A stretch of 64,000 nucleotides of DNA from Saprospiraceae bacterium (GTDB lineage Bacteria > Bacteroidota > Bacteroidia > Chitinophagales > Saprospiraceae): positions 4,834,501 to 4,898,500 of the forward strand of contig JAWKLJ010000001.1 of NCBI GenBank assembly GCA_041392805.1, read 5' to 3'. Within the stretch, counting starts at the first letter, position 1. Each line of letters begins with the position of its first letter. This document shows, piece after piece, positions 34,316 to 43,989 of this stretch. The translations under genes were made by a program, and so were the position numbers. Below the pieces are notes generated by a model that had not been told where the DNA came from, did no database searches, and was given only the letters and a program-made list of their open reading frames with translations.

Positions 34316-37300
34316 ATGAAACACTTTAATCGCAATTTAGCACAGGGGAGGAGCAGTCTAGTAACTGCGTTTTTCCGCTGGGGTGCAGGGAAAAAAGCGG
34401 GGGTGCTACTCCTTACCTTTTTTGCTATGATCCCTTTGTTTAGCCAGGATTGTGACCTCGCTTGCAATGGATCAATTGAAGCTCCCATCCAATTATCAAT
34501 CGGAACAGATTGTATGGCTAATTTTGATTTTGATGCCATACTCGAAGCGCCACAGGTATGCCCAGGTACCAAATCACTGGTGGTTAGAAATGAGATGAAT
34601 ATACTGGTGAGCGATGGCATGAATGAAGTCGCTTTTGATGCATCCCCCTACCTTGATAAAATATTGAGTGTCACCGTTACAGATGTAGCAACGGGTGTTT
34701 TTTGTGTTGGATTTATCCATATTATTGACAAATTAGACCCCGTCATAAGTAATTGCGAAGATGTAACGGTAAATTGTATTGATAATACGACACCAGAAGG
34801 AACGGGCTTTCCTCAAGGGAAAGACAACTGTAGCAGTGACCTGCAGATGACCTTTACAGATGAAGTGTTGGATGGAAACTGCACCTCCGGATTGATGAAA
34901 ATGATCCAAAGAACCTGGACGGTTAAGGATGATTTCGAAAATACGGCTACTTGTGTACAAACCATCACGGTTGAACGTCCTAATGTACAGGATGTCGCCT
35001 TTCCACCCAATATTAACCTTAGTTGCGATAACCCTAATGCAGATGGAGAAATAACCGGCGTACCTACTTATGGTGGCCAACCCATCAGTACCAGTAATGA
35101 ATGTGGGTTAGTTGTAAAAATGACAGCTGACACAGCCTATATCTGCGGGGAGTTTGAATACCAAATTCACCGGTCCTGGTTGGTAACCGATGTATGTTCA
35201 GGCTTTGAAAGTACCGATTTGCAGATCATTCATGTTAAAGATACTACTCCGCCCGAAATTACCTGTCCGGCAGATTTTACGGTAACGACGGAAGGCGGTG
35301 ATTGTATTGCCACCCTTAGCTTACCCGAACCTACCATGGTAGATAATTGCGATCCTGGGGTGACTTTTGAAGTGAGCACTTCCTTTGGCGCAGTAGGCCT
35401 TGGACCCCACCCATTTGTCCCTGCTGGGATGCATACAATACAGTATATCGCCACAGATGCTTGCGACAATTCCTCTAAATGCACGATGACCGTCAATGTA
35501 TTAGACAGTGATGAGCCCTTTGCGGTGTGCGAAAATTTCACCATCATATCAATCCCTTCCGGAGGAGTGGCGATGGTATTGGCTAACACCTTTGACGATG
35601 GCAGTTTTGATAATTGTCAAGATGAAATCTTTTTCAAAGCCAGAAGAATGAACCTGGGCGGATGTGATGCCATCAACGGCGATGACTCCAGTGTAATTGA
35701 AGGCTACCAGGAGTGGTTTGATGACCGGGTATTCTTCTGTTGTAATGAGGCAGAAGGAGGGGACATCCAAGTGATTATGCGCGTCTATGAAATAGATCCG
35801 GGGCCAGGACCTGTCGACCCTCAAAGAGAAATAACGGGAGGAGACCTACATCGCCACTACTCAGAATGCATGGTAATGGTGCAAATACAGGACAAAATTC
35901 CGCCTCGGTTTTTAACTTGTCCCGAAACGGTGACCATAGAATGTAAGGATGACTATTCGGACCTCAGCATATTTGGTACGCCACATGTAGAAGACAATTG
36001 TGGCTATACGCTAGATTCTACAGCTATTGTAGCGATCAATGATTGTGGAATAGGGAGTATTATCAGAACATGGGAGGCTTCGGATGCCGTAGGGAATACA
36101 GCGAATTGCCGACAGGAGATCTTGGTGATCAATTCCAATCCATTAACGGAGGAGGAGATCGTTTGGCCAGACGATTTTACAACAGATATTTGTGGTTCAA
36201 GTATTGACCCAGAGGACCTCCCCGATGGCCATAACGAACCTCAAATAATAGGCGATCACTGTGGGATTATTAGTTTTAATTACCACGATCAGGTATTTGA
36301 TGTAGCCCAACCGGCTTGTTATAAAGTACTGCGAACCTGGACGGTGCTAGATTGGTGTCGGTATGATCCCGATAACCCCAATAGCGAAGGTAAATTCCAG
36401 AGTATTCAAATTGTAAAAGTGGTAGATAAAGTAGCCCCGGTTATTACCTGCCCACCTGCTGTAACTGTTAGTGTATCAGATGATTGTGCTACAGGGGAAG
36501 CTGAACTTGGGTTGGCCAGCGCAGCTGATTGCAGTACAGGCATTTTGATAACCAATAATTCGCCATATGCCAATAACAATGGCCCCAATGCTAGCGGAAA
36601 TTATCCCCTGGGCATCACTACCGTAACCTACACGGCAGCTGACCGTTGCGGGAACACGGCCTCCTGCCAGGTGAATATTACTGTGGCAGATAATGAACCG
36701 CCGCAACCGCTCTGCATTGTAGGTTTGTCTTCTTCCATTTATGAAGAAGAAGGTGAATTAATGACCCGTCTGAATGCCAAATCTTTTGATGCTGGCGCCA
36801 AGGATAATTGCACGCCTTCTGCGCAATTGAAATTCACTATACGTCGCAATGGTTCGGGTGATATGACAACACCACAGACCCCAGAAATCATTTTTACTTG
36901 TGAGGACCTCGGTACCCAACTCGTCGAACTTTGGGTGACGGATGCACTTGGCAATAGCAACTATTGCCTTACCTATGTGGATATCCAAGACAACAATAGG
37001 CTTTGCCCACAAAGTAACACGAGTTCCGGCGCTATTCTGGCAGGAGGAATAACGACGGAAGATGGAGAATACGTAGAAAATGTCAATATCAATGTTTCAG
37101 GTGGTGGCCATTTCCAAATGTTGACGGAAGACAATGGGCACTATTTATTCCCTGATATTCCTTTTGGCGAGGATTATACCGTCGTGCCCGTCCGGAATGA
37201 CGATTTATTAAATGGGGTAACCACCATTGATCTGGTCCTGATCTCCAAGCATATTCTCAATAGCCAGAAACTGGATTCTCCCTATAAACTCATAGCGGCG

Positions 37301-38275
37301 GATGTTGATCGCTCAGGGCATATCTCAACTTTGGATTTAATCCGGCTACGACGTTTGATTTTGCACATAGACGAGGAATTTCCTAATGGCAATAAGTCCT
37401 GGCGATTTGTTGATGCGGATTATCGGTTCCCTGATCCAAAGAATCCATTTATTGCCTATTTTCCTGAGATTTTTAATATCAATGATTTGGATTATGATGA
37501 AATGCATGCCGATTTTATTGGTGTCAAAGTGGGAGATGTGAATCAATCAACACGGCCCAATAACCTGGTAGGCATTGAAGATCGAAGTACCCTGGGAGAA
37601 ATGTTGTTGCAGACGATTAGCCAAACCGTTCGTGAGGGCGAAACCTTTAGTGTTCATTTTACGGCCAAAGATATGCGCGACATGTTGGGCTTTCAATTTA
37701 CCCTGCAATTCAATACCGATTTTCTCGAATTTGTTCATTTAAAAGAAGGAAGCATTCCCGACATGGGAGAAGATAACTTTGGTATGAAATACCTGGAACA
37801 AGGTTTTATCACCAGTAGTTGGAATGAACTTGAGCCAGTAAAGATCAGTGACAAAGAGACTTTATTCACCCTGGAATTCAGGGCTAAAGCCGCCGGAAAA
37901 ATAGACGATTGGTTGGCTATGAGTTCCCGTTTGACCATACCCGAAGCCTATACCAAGGATGGCGACCAACGCAACCTCCGCCTGGAATTTATAAGCTCAG
38001 ATCTAGGAAAAGAACAATTTGAGTTGCATCAAAATAAGCCTAATCCGTTTGATAACCAAACGACTATATCCTTTAATATGCCGCAATATGATATAGCAAG
38101 GTTGAGTATCTATGATATGGCGGGGAAAGTCATATTTGAACAGGAGGAACTTTTCCAACAGGGTTATAACGAGATTGTCGTTCGAAGAGATCAATTGCCT
38201 TCCACTGGTATTTTTTATTACAGTGTAGAAACGGCAAATAAAAAGGAAACAAAGAAAATGATTCTTTTAGATTAA
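34316..38275 (+). CDS. 1319-residue T9SS surface protein with HYR-like repeats, dockerin-like and cohesin-like modules
   Basis: A long charged n-region precedes the signal core (VLLLTFFAMIPLFSQ). Residues about 50-900 are HYR-like beta-sandwich domains (DTTPPEITCPADFTV, KVAPVITCPPAVTV) with paired cysteines. Then follow a carboxypeptidase-regulatory-like region (GAILAGGITTEDGEYVENV, about 903), a dockerin-like pair (NGVTTIDLVLISKHIL near 965, DVDRSGHISTLD near 996, the latter with all canonical calcium-loop positions), WRFVDADY, a cohesin-like domain (about 1100-1225) and a type A T9SS tail from LHQNKPNPF (about 1236). It is the shorter paralogue of the 2306-residue protein, but its codon choice is ordinary, suggesting lower expression. 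It shares the operator and -7 block upstream. Confidence 0.9.
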   Translation: MKHFNRNLAQGRSSLVTAFFRWGAGKKAGVLLLTFFAMIPLFSQDCDLACNGSIEAPIQLSIGTDCMANFDFDAILEAPQVCPGTKSLVVRNEMNILVSDGMNEVAFDASPYLDKILSVTVTDVATGVFCVGFIHIIDKLDPVISNCEDVTVNCIDNTTPEGTGFPQGKDNCSSDLQMTFTDEVLDGNCTSGLMKMIQRTWTVKDDFENTATCVQTITVERPNVQDVAFPPNINLSCDNPNADGEITGVPTYGGQPISTSNECGLVVKMTADTAYICGEFEYQIHRSWLVTDVCSGFESTDLQIIHVKDTTPPEITCPADFTVTTEGGDCIATLSLPEPTMVDNCDPGVTFEVSTSFGAVGLGPHPFVPAGMHTIQYIATDACDNSSKCTMTVNVLDSDEPFAVCENFTIISIPSGGVAMVLANTFDDGSFDNCQDEIFFKARRMNLGGCDAINGDDSSVIEGYQEWFDDRVFFCCNEAEGGDIQVIMRVYEIDPGPGPVDPQREITGGDLHRHYSECMVMVQIQDKIPPRFLTCPETVTIECKDDYSDLSIFGTPHVEDNCGYTLDSTAIVAINDCGIGSIIRTWEASDAVGNTANCRQEILVINSNPLTEEEIVWPDDFTTDICGSSIDPEDLPDGHNEPQIIGDHCGIISFNYHDQVFDVAQPACYKVLRTWTVLDWCRYDPDNPNSEGKFQSIQIVKVVDKVAPVITCPPAVTVSVSDDCATGEAELGLASAADCSTGILITNNSPYANNNGPNASGNYPLGITTVTYTAADRCGNTASCQVNITVADNEPPQPLCIVGLSSSIYEEEGELMTRLNAKSFDAGAKDNCTPSAQLKFTIRRNGSGDMTTPQTPEIIFTCEDLGTQLVELWVTDALGNSNYCLTYVDIQDNNRLCPQSNTSSGAILAGGITTEDGEYVENVNINVSGGGHFQMLTEDNGHYLFPDIPFGEDYTVVPVRNDDLLNGVTTIDLVLISKHILNSQKLDSPYKLIAADVDRSGHISTLDLIRLRRLILHIDEEFPNGNKSWRFVDADYRFPDPKNPFIAYFPEIFNINDLDYDEMHADFIGVKVGDVNQSTRPNNLVGIEDRSTLGEMLLQTISQTVREGETFSVHFTAKDMRDMLGFQFTLQFNTDFLEFVHLKEGSIPDMGEDNFGMKYLEQGFITSSWNELEPVKISDKETLFTLEFRAKAAGKIDDWLAMSSRLTIPEAYTKDGDQRNLRLEFISSDLGKEQFELHQNKPNPFDNQTTISFNMPQYDIARLSIYDMAGKVIFEQEELFQQGYNEIVVRRDQLPSTGIFYYSVETANKKETKKMILLD

Positions 38276-38310
38276 AATATAATTGGTGTAGAATGTATTG
38301 ATGTATTCGC

Positions 38311-38343
38311 GCCTCTGCCTGGTTTGGTAGAGGCTTTTTTTAT
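38311..38343 (+). terminator. intrinsic terminator
   Basis: GCCTCT (38311-38316) pairs with AGAGGC (38329-38334), then nine T-rich bases. It closes the surface-protein block. Confidence 0.85.
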
Positions 38344-38513
38344 TTTCTTACGATTTCTTTAACATTTGTCGAGTTTTAGATGATTTTAGCCGAGGAAACT
38401 GGCGCTTCGTCGGTAAAAACAGCATCATTGTAAGACATTTAGATGATTACTTCCCGACTGTAAAGAAAACAACGCGCTGAAGATCTAAGTGATAAACGAA
38501 CAAATAACAGCCT

Positions 38514-39137
38514 ATGCAAGAATTACTTCAAGCTGCTTTTAGCTTAAATAACATTGTGTTTACAGTGCTACTAGGCATGGTGTTGCTCTATTGGCTTAGT
38601 GTGTTTTTAGGCTTGTTGGACATGGGGTCATTTGATGTAGACCTTGAGGTGGATGCGGACCTCGATGTAGATGCCGATATCGCAGGGGGGAATTTAGCAG
38701 GAGTATTACACTTTTTTAATTTTGGCAAGCTCCCTTTTATGATCGTCATGTCTTTTTTAATACTGAGTATGTGGGTGATCTCTATTTTACTCAATCATTA
38801 TTTCGGATATGGATCCTTGGGATTTGCTTTACTGATGTTCTTCCCCAACCTGGCGGCCAGTTTGCTCATTACAAAGGTAGTGACCAGCCCCTTTGTACCT
38901 GTATTTGAAAGCCTGGATGGTACAGAAGACCCCATTGATTATATTGGACAGGTTTGTACTTTGACTTTATCTGCGGCACCAAATGACCTCGGCCAGGCCG
39001 AGTTACTCGTGAATGGTAGTAACTTGCTGGTGAATGTCATGGCAGATAATCAATTGATTAACAAGGGCGAAAAAGCCCTGATTATACAAGAGAATAAAGA
39101 GAAATCGTATTTCATTATTCAAAAAATAGATGATTAA
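38514..39137 (+). CDS. YqiJ/NfeD-like membrane protein with OB-fold domain
   Basis: 207 residues. There are three or four helices (about residues 12-35, 75-95 and 98-120) with an acidic DVDLEVDADLDVDADI segment between the first two. A soluble C-terminal beta domain (IGQVCTLTLSAAPNDLGQAELLV) like the OB fold of NfeD/YqiJ proteins follows. These proteins partner flotillins in membrane microdomain organisation. It is the first of three co-oriented genes that end with the flotillin, the same order as yqiJ-yqiK in Escherichia coli. Confidence 0.8.
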   Translation: MQELLQAAFSLNNIVFTVLLGMVLLYWLSVFLGLLDMGSFDVDLEVDADLDVDADIAGGNLAGVLHFFNFGKLPFMIVMSFLILSMWVISILLNHYFGYGSLGFALLMFFPNLAASLLITKVVTSPFVPVFESLDGTEDPIDYIGQVCTLTLSAAPNDLGQAELLVNGSNLLVNVMADNQLINKGEKALIIQENKEKSYFIIQKIDD

Positions 39138-39140
39138 ATT

Positions 39141-39356
39141 ATGGGACCTATGTTTGGTATGTTGATGTTCTCCTTTGTACTTGGCTGTTTGGCCTTATGG
39201 GTCTATGCAATCATTGATATCGTAAAAGGAGGTTTTAAATCGGAAAGTGATAAAATCGTTTGGTTGATATTGGTTTTAATGATTCCATTTTTGGGAACGG
39301 TTTTATACTTCCTCATTGGCCAAAAACAAAAAACAGATCCCAGCGATTTGGTTTAA
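39141..39356 (+). CDS. PLDc N-terminal-type small membrane protein
   Basis: 71 residues with two helices (about 5-28 and 41-63), separated by a short basic loop. ALWVYAIIDIVKGGF and IVWLILVLMIPFLGTVLYFLIG match the phospholipase D-nuclease N-terminal domain often found as a free-standing small membrane protein. It starts 3 bp after the preceding stop, so the genes are tightly coupled. The function is unknown; a link to the flotillin system is inferred from position. Confidence 0.8.
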   Translation: MGPMFGMLMFSFVLGCLALWVYAIIDIVKGGFKSESDKIVWLILVLMIPFLGTVLYFLIGQKQKTDPSDLV

Positions 39357-39534
39357 GCCATAACCCCACTGAACCAAGAAAAAATGGCGCTCCTCTATAT
39401 CACACTCGAGCAGCAGGCTGGTCTTATGGCCAGTCCCTGCCGAGAATAACATGCGCTCAGCCATCTATCTTGCACAGTGTCTTTTGGATGTAACTAATCC
39501 TCATTTTACACAAAACACATAAAATCCCAACAAA

Positions 39535-41667
39535 ATGCTAACAACAACCTTTTTCGTTGTCCTGGGACTACTCATCTTCATCCTCTTTGGTATCCTCGTC
39601 ATGGTTGCCAAGTGGTATAAAAAGGTACCGCAGGGACAGGCGCTCGTCAGAACTGGGGGCAAAGAACCCAAAGTAGCTTTCAAGAATGGTATGTTCGTCA
39701 TTCCCATTATCCATATGGTAGAACGAATGGACCTTTCGGTAAAGACCGTTGAAATTGCCCGTTTAAAAGAAGACGGCCTCATTTGTAAAGACAATATGAG
39801 AGCAGATATCAAAGTGGTCTTCTTCGTTCGGGTAAATTCTGATCCCGAGGCTATCCTCAAGGTCGCACAAACCATAGGCTGTTCCAGGGCCTCTGACCTG
39901 GCGACGCTAAAGCAGCTCTTTGAAGCCAAATTCTCAGAAGCTTTAAAAACAGTGGGCAAACGCTTTGAGTTTGTCGAACTGTATGATAACCGCGAAAAAT
40001 TCAAGAAAGAAATTATCAATATTATTGGTTCAGACCTCAACGGGTATGTACTTGATGACTGTGCCATTGACTACCTCGAACAAACGCCTATCGACTTTCT
40101 AAAGGCGGATAATATCCTCGACTCAGAGGGTATTAAAAAGATCACGGAATTGACGGCTGTTCAAAAAATGAAAGCCAACTTTATCCGCCGGGAAGAAGAA
40201 AAAACCATCAAAGAGCAGGATGTGGAAGCACGCGAAGCCATCCTGGAATTCGAACGCCAATTGGCAGAAAAAGAAGAACGCCAAAAGCGGGAAATAGCCA
40301 ATATCAAATCGCGAGAAAATGCTGAAATAGCGAAAATAGGTGAAGAAGAGCGCCTGCGCTCCGAAATGGTTCGCATCAAGACCGAAGAAGAACTGGCCAT
40401 TGCCGAAGAAAACAAACAACGCCAGGTCGTGATTGCGGCTAAAAATAAAGAACGCGCAGAAGCAGTCGAAACGGAAAGGGTCGAAAAAGATCGCTTACTA
40501 GAACAAACTGAAAAAGAGCGCATCGTTACCCTGGCTGAAATTGAAAAAGAAAAGGCCATCGAAGAAGAACGACGCAATATCCAGGACGTCATCCGCGAGC
40601 GCGTGATGGTAGAGCGGAAAACGGTCGAGGAAGAAGAAAAGATCAAAGATACCCAGGAAGTTGCGACCGCCAATCGTTCCAAGCAGGTGGCATTGATCAG
40701 GGCGGAGGAAGCAGGAGAATCATCGATCATCGAACTCTCCAAAACGGCAGAAGCAGAAAAACTGGCTGCGGAAATCCAGGCACAGAAGCTCTTAATCGAT
40801 GCCGAAGCAGAGAAAAATGCGGCCGTAAAAGACGCGGAAGCGCGCAAGATCAGGGCCGAAGCCAAAGCAGCGGAGGAGGCAACCATTGGCCTCTCAGAAG
40901 CCAAGGTGATCGAAGCCAAAGCCAAGGCCAGAGAATACGAAGGCAGCCTGGAGGCAGTTGTCATCGAGAAAAAAGCGGTAGCAGAAGCCAAATCGATTGC
41001 TGCCAAAGCCGAGGCCAATCACAAGCAAGGCATGCTAGAGGCCGAAGTCATGGCAGAGAAAGGCGGCTCCGAAGCCAAAGTCACCTCTGAGAAAGGAATG
41101 GCCGAAGCCAAAGTGATGGAAGAAAAACTGGTAGCCGAAGCCAAAGGTGTAGAGCAAAAAGCCATGGCAATGAAGAAATTGGATGGCGTTGGTAAGGAGC
41201 ATGAAGAATTCAAGCTGCGACTCCAAAAGGACAAGGAGGTACAATTGGCAGAAATTGAGATTCAGCGATACATTGCTGAAGCACAGGCCATGGCCTTGTC
41301 AGAAGCCTTCAAACAAGCTAAAATTGACATCGTTGGCGGCGAAGCCACCTTCATCAATAACGTGATGAATGCGATCAATCGCGGCAAAACCGTCGACCGA
41401 ATGATCGATAGCAGCCACCATCTTGGCGACCTTAAAACCGCGCTCTTAGGCAATGGCAATGGCACAACGGGCCTGTTAACGCAAATCAAAGAAGTGATAC
41501 AATCGGCAGGATTGAAAACCGAAGACATCAAAAACCTAACGCTGGCTGCCCTGCTCTTTAAGGTGCAGAAAAAAGTTGGCGATAGTGAAAAAAGTCAAAT
41601 CGGCCAAATCATCGAAACCGTTCAGCAATTTGGTTTGAATGATCAATTAGTTGGTAGTTTACTGTAA
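39535..41667 (+). CDS. flotillin family protein (YqiK-like)
   Basis: 710 residues. One N-terminal membrane helix (FFVVLGLLIFILFGILVMV) is followed by the SPFH/band 7 domain (about 35-210). A very long coiled coil rich in Ala, Glu and Lys follows (about 210-560, with AEAKVxAEKG-like repeats), then a C-terminal region of 100 residues. Flotillins oligomerise on the membrane and organise microdomains. The length exceeds typical YqiK (about 550). A 178-bp gap separates it from the upstream small gene. Reverse-strand open frames here are products of the repetitive codons. Confidence 0.92.
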   Translation: MLTTTFFVVLGLLIFILFGILVMVAKWYKKVPQGQALVRTGGKEPKVAFKNGMFVIPIIHMVERMDLSVKTVEIARLKEDGLICKDNMRADIKVVFFVRVNSDPEAILKVAQTIGCSRASDLATLKQLFEAKFSEALKTVGKRFEFVELYDNREKFKKEIINIIGSDLNGYVLDDCAIDYLEQTPIDFLKADNILDSEGIKKITELTAVQKMKANFIRREEEKTIKEQDVEAREAILEFERQLAEKEERQKREIANIKSRENAEIAKIGEEERLRSEMVRIKTEEELAIAEENKQRQVVIAAKNKERAEAVETERVEKDRLLEQTEKERIVTLAEIEKEKAIEEERRNIQDVIRERVMVERKTVEEEEKIKDTQEVATANRSKQVALIRAEEAGESSIIELSKTAEAEKLAAEIQAQKLLIDAEAEKNAAVKDAEARKIRAEAKAAEEATIGLSEAKVIEAKAKAREYEGSLEAVVIEKKAVAEAKSIAAKAEANHKQGMLEAEVMAEKGGSEAKVTSEKGMAEAKVMEEKLVAEAKGVEQKAMAMKKLDGVGKEHEEFKLRLQKDKEVQLAEIEIQRYIAEAQAMALSEAFKQAKIDIVGGEATFINNVMNAINRGKTVDRMIDSSHHLGDLKTALLGNGNGTTGLLTQIKEVIQSAGLKTEDIKNLTLAALLFKVQKKVGDSEKSQIGQIIETVQQFGLNDQLVGSLL

Positions 41668-41675
41668 TTTATATG

Positions 41676-41706
41676 ACTTGGGCCGCTGCGGTGGCCCAAG
41701 TTTCTT
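41676..41706 (+). terminator. intrinsic terminator after the flotillin gene
   Basis: ACTTGGGCC (41676-41684) pairs perfectly with GGCCCAAGT (41693-41701), followed by a short T-rich tail. It lies only 16 bp before the next ATG, so the stem may also influence that gene. Confidence 0.75.
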
Positions 41707-41717
41707 TGTCTTAAGTA

Positions 41718-42761
41718 ATGATCAAAGAGCACCTAAATAACAAATGGACGAGAGGTCTGGGGGTAGTAATCATAGTCCTATTTGTGGCTGTTTATTTTTA
41801 CCGAACCAATCAATGCGATTGTGTGGCTCGTATAAGTTATAAAGATATCAACTTAAATCAAGGGATGAATATAGATAGTCTTCTGCGTCCGATAGATAAT
41901 GCAGAAGTGGCCAAGACCATGAAGGATTGGTCGCAGTTTAATTTAGAAAGTGATAGTTTTAAAGTGATTAAGTCTTTTGCCTACAACAAGCAACGCAAAC
42001 TGGTATTGGTTCAACATTTTTTTGCAGGCGATGGTCATTATGGTGCCATTATCTTACCTGAAGATTATGACAAATCTAAAAAATACCCTTTACTAATTTG
42101 GGCAAACGGACTTAACCAATCGAATCCAAGTGTGGATTTGTTTAAACGCAGTGAAATCCAAGCACTAGTTGGAGGATTACAACAATACTTCATCGTGGTT
42201 CCTTCCTTTCGGGGACAAGCTTTGGTCATCAACCAGCATCGCTATTGTTCTGATGGCTTTTTTGGTGATGCTTTTGATGGTGCTACGGATGATGCTCTTC
42301 GTTTGATGCATTTGACAAAGATTAACTATCCGGCGGTGGATTCGAATCGATTGGCTGTATATGGGGTGAGTAGGGGAGGTACGGTCGCAATGTTAGCGGG
42401 TATTCGGTATCCGAGCCTTCATTGTGTAGCTGCTCAAACCGGGCCATCAGATTTTTTGTTGAAATCCGTTTACCGGAAATTCGGCATGCAGTATAAATAC
42501 CAATTTTTAAGCCAAGCCCTGCCCCTGAGTTCGCTGCGTACTAAAATTATTAAAAGTTCACCCGCCCATTTTATCTCCTATTATCCGAATAACTTACTAC
42601 TTGTGTATGGCGAGCAGGATGGGACGGTCGGACTGGAAAATGCAACGTTTCTGTTAAACCAATTGCAAGAGAAGAAGAATATAGAACATGTCTTTTTAAA
42701 AGCAGGACATAATTTTGATTATGTTCAGCCGGTGATGGAATGGCTAAAAAAGTACAATTGA
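41718..42761 (+). CDS. membrane-anchored alpha/beta hydrolase, peptidase S9-like
   Basis: 347 residues with an N-terminal membrane helix (GVVIIVLFVAVYFY) and no lipobox, so it is anchored and probably faces the periplasm. The catalytic serine lies in GVSRGG near residue 219, the acid in YGEQDGTV and the histidine in AGHNF near the end, the order of prolyl-oligopeptidase/dienelactone-type hydrolases. The lid region before the serine lacks a beta-propeller, so it is a short single-domain form. The substrate is unknown; peptides or esters are both possible. Confidence 0.8.
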   Translation: MIKEHLNNKWTRGLGVVIIVLFVAVYFYRTNQCDCVARISYKDINLNQGMNIDSLLRPIDNAEVAKTMKDWSQFNLESDSFKVIKSFAYNKQRKLVLVQHFFAGDGHYGAIILPEDYDKSKKYPLLIWANGLNQSNPSVDLFKRSEIQALVGGLQQYFIVVPSFRGQALVINQHRYCSDGFFGDAFDGATDDALRLMHLTKINYPAVDSNRLAVYGVSRGGTVAMLAGIRYPSLHCVAAQTGPSDFLLKSVYRKFGMQYKYQFLSQALPLSSLRTKIIKSSPAHFISYYPNNLLLVYGEQDGTVGLENATFLLNQLQEKKNIEHVFLKAGHNFDYVQPVMEWLKKYN

Positions 42762-42804
42762 TTTATAATGCACAACCCTTAAGATAACCCCAAATCTATT
42801 AATC

Positions 42805-43512
42805 ATGATAGACCCTCAAAACATCGATGAACAAGCACTAATCGAACAAGGCCTTAGAATGAAAGCAAATGGACTTGGCTCGACCTTTGTCTACAAGTTT
42901 ATAAGAGATAAGATAGAAGACCCGGAAATCCGGGGCCGTATTTTGGAAGCCATAAATCGACCTGCCGGTTTGGAAAAAGGAAGAACCAATCCCAAAGCGC
43001 TTAGTGAAGATGGAAAGAAAGAAGCTAGAGAATTAAGAATAGGTAAATACAAATATGAAGATTACCTGGAAGCGGTTCAGAAGTTAAGGCTGATAGGTTT
43101 TGGCTTTTTATTTTTGGGGACGATTTTCTTACTATCCTCTTATTCGTTTAGAGCGGCGAGTTTACCACATGCTGTTACAAGCCTATTTGGTGGGGCGTTT
43201 GTGCTACTAGTATACAAAAGCGTTTCATGGGATCGATTACAGAATATTTATGTAGGGATTGGCGTCTTTTTGCTGGCTATTTTGCTTGAATACCTGGCAT
43301 TTGGCTTGCCAGATCCTGTGATTCCTAGATTGGGAGAAATCGGAAATAGGGTGTATGTTAACTTTATTACGATAACCAATTCCGTTTCGCCTCTTATTTA
43401 TTTTGGGGCTAAAGTGGCCTTTAGTTATTTATTTTTTATGGTTTGGTATACGCGATCGCAAGTAGAAAAAATGCCATTACAAATACGCAGAAGACTTGGT
43501 GAAAAAGTCTAA
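42805..43512 (+). CDS. membrane protein, unknown
   Basis: 235 residues. A soluble N-terminal part of about 90 residues (KANGLGSTFVYKFIRDKIED and a basic region) is followed by four hydrophobic helices (about 93-115, 120-138, 148-168 and 195-215). No signal peptide and no recognised family. The N-terminal part resembles small helical segments that may bind another protein. It lies 43 bp after the hydrolase gene on the same strand. Confidence 0.7.
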   Translation: MIDPQNIDEQALIEQGLRMKANGLGSTFVYKFIRDKIEDPEIRGRILEAINRPAGLEKGRTNPKALSEDGKKEARELRIGKYKYEDYLEAVQKLRLIGFGFLFLGTIFLLSSYSFRAASLPHAVTSLFGGAFVLLVYKSVSWDRLQNIYVGIGVFLLAILLEYLAFGLPDPVIPRLGEIGNRVYVNFITITNSVSPLIYFGAKVAFSYLFFMVWYTRSQVEKMPLQIRRRLGEKV

Positions 43513-43626
43513 TGGGGAAGGAGCGCAAACCGATTTGGCCCCTGGGAGCCAAACATGGAAGGGCTAGGGGAAATATCGGTGATATATAAATCTCATTTCT
43601 TATTTGCGATGTTTAGAAAAATCATC

Positions 43627-43634
43627 TACATTTG
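43627..43634 (+). promoter_or_regulatory. -7 box TACATTTG before padR
   Basis: Perfect TAnnTTTG, 26 bp before the ATG. Immediately downstream lies TTAG-N7-CTAA, a small inverted repeat near the start site that could be the PadR autoregulatory operator. Confidence 0.6.
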
Positions 43635-43660
43635 TTAGACAAAAGCTAATCTAATAAAGA

Positions 43661-43984
43661 ATGATGCCTAGTTTAGGAAGTTTAGAGGAAATAATACTGT
43701 TGCTTGTTTTGAGTATGAAGGAGGAAGCTTATGGGGTTTCAGTGGCTGAAAAGTACCAAGAGATTATGAATAAAAGCATTTCTATTCCATCCATCCATAC
43801 GGTGCTAAAACGATTGGAAGAAAAAGGCTTTCTTGTTTCTTCTATGGGGGGCGCTACCCAGGAAAGAGGCGGGCGAAAAAAGCGGCTTTATGAAATAACC
43901 CGATACGGCTATCAAAGCTTGGTGGAGCTACAAAAAACGCGCAACCAACTCTGGGGGGGCATTCCTAATCTAAGTTTTAATTAA
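43661..43984 (+). CDS. PadR family transcriptional regulator
   Basis: 107 residues. The winged-helix domain is evident: LEEIILLLVLSMKEEAYGVSVAEKYQE, then SIPSIHTVLKRLEEKGFL and a wing with RKKRLYEITRYG. PadR proteins are ligand-responsive repressors. Two adjacent ATG codons compete; the first (43661) is taken. It is followed 5 bp later by an FtsX-like permease, a widespread pairing in Bacteroidota in which PadR controls a transporter or stress permease. Confidence 0.92.
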   Translation: MMPSLGSLEEIILLLVLSMKEEAYGVSVAEKYQEIMNKSISIPSIHTVLKRLEEKGFLVSSMGGATQERGGRKKRLYEITRYGYQSLVELQKTRNQLWGGIPNLSFN

Positions 43985-43989
43985 ACAGC

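Noticed and set aside
40161..41018. 285-codon minus-strand open frame opposite the flotillin gene
   Set aside because: It is a Ser/Ala-rich mirror of the repetitive Glu/Ala/Lys coiled coil codons; the flotillin frame is the real gene.
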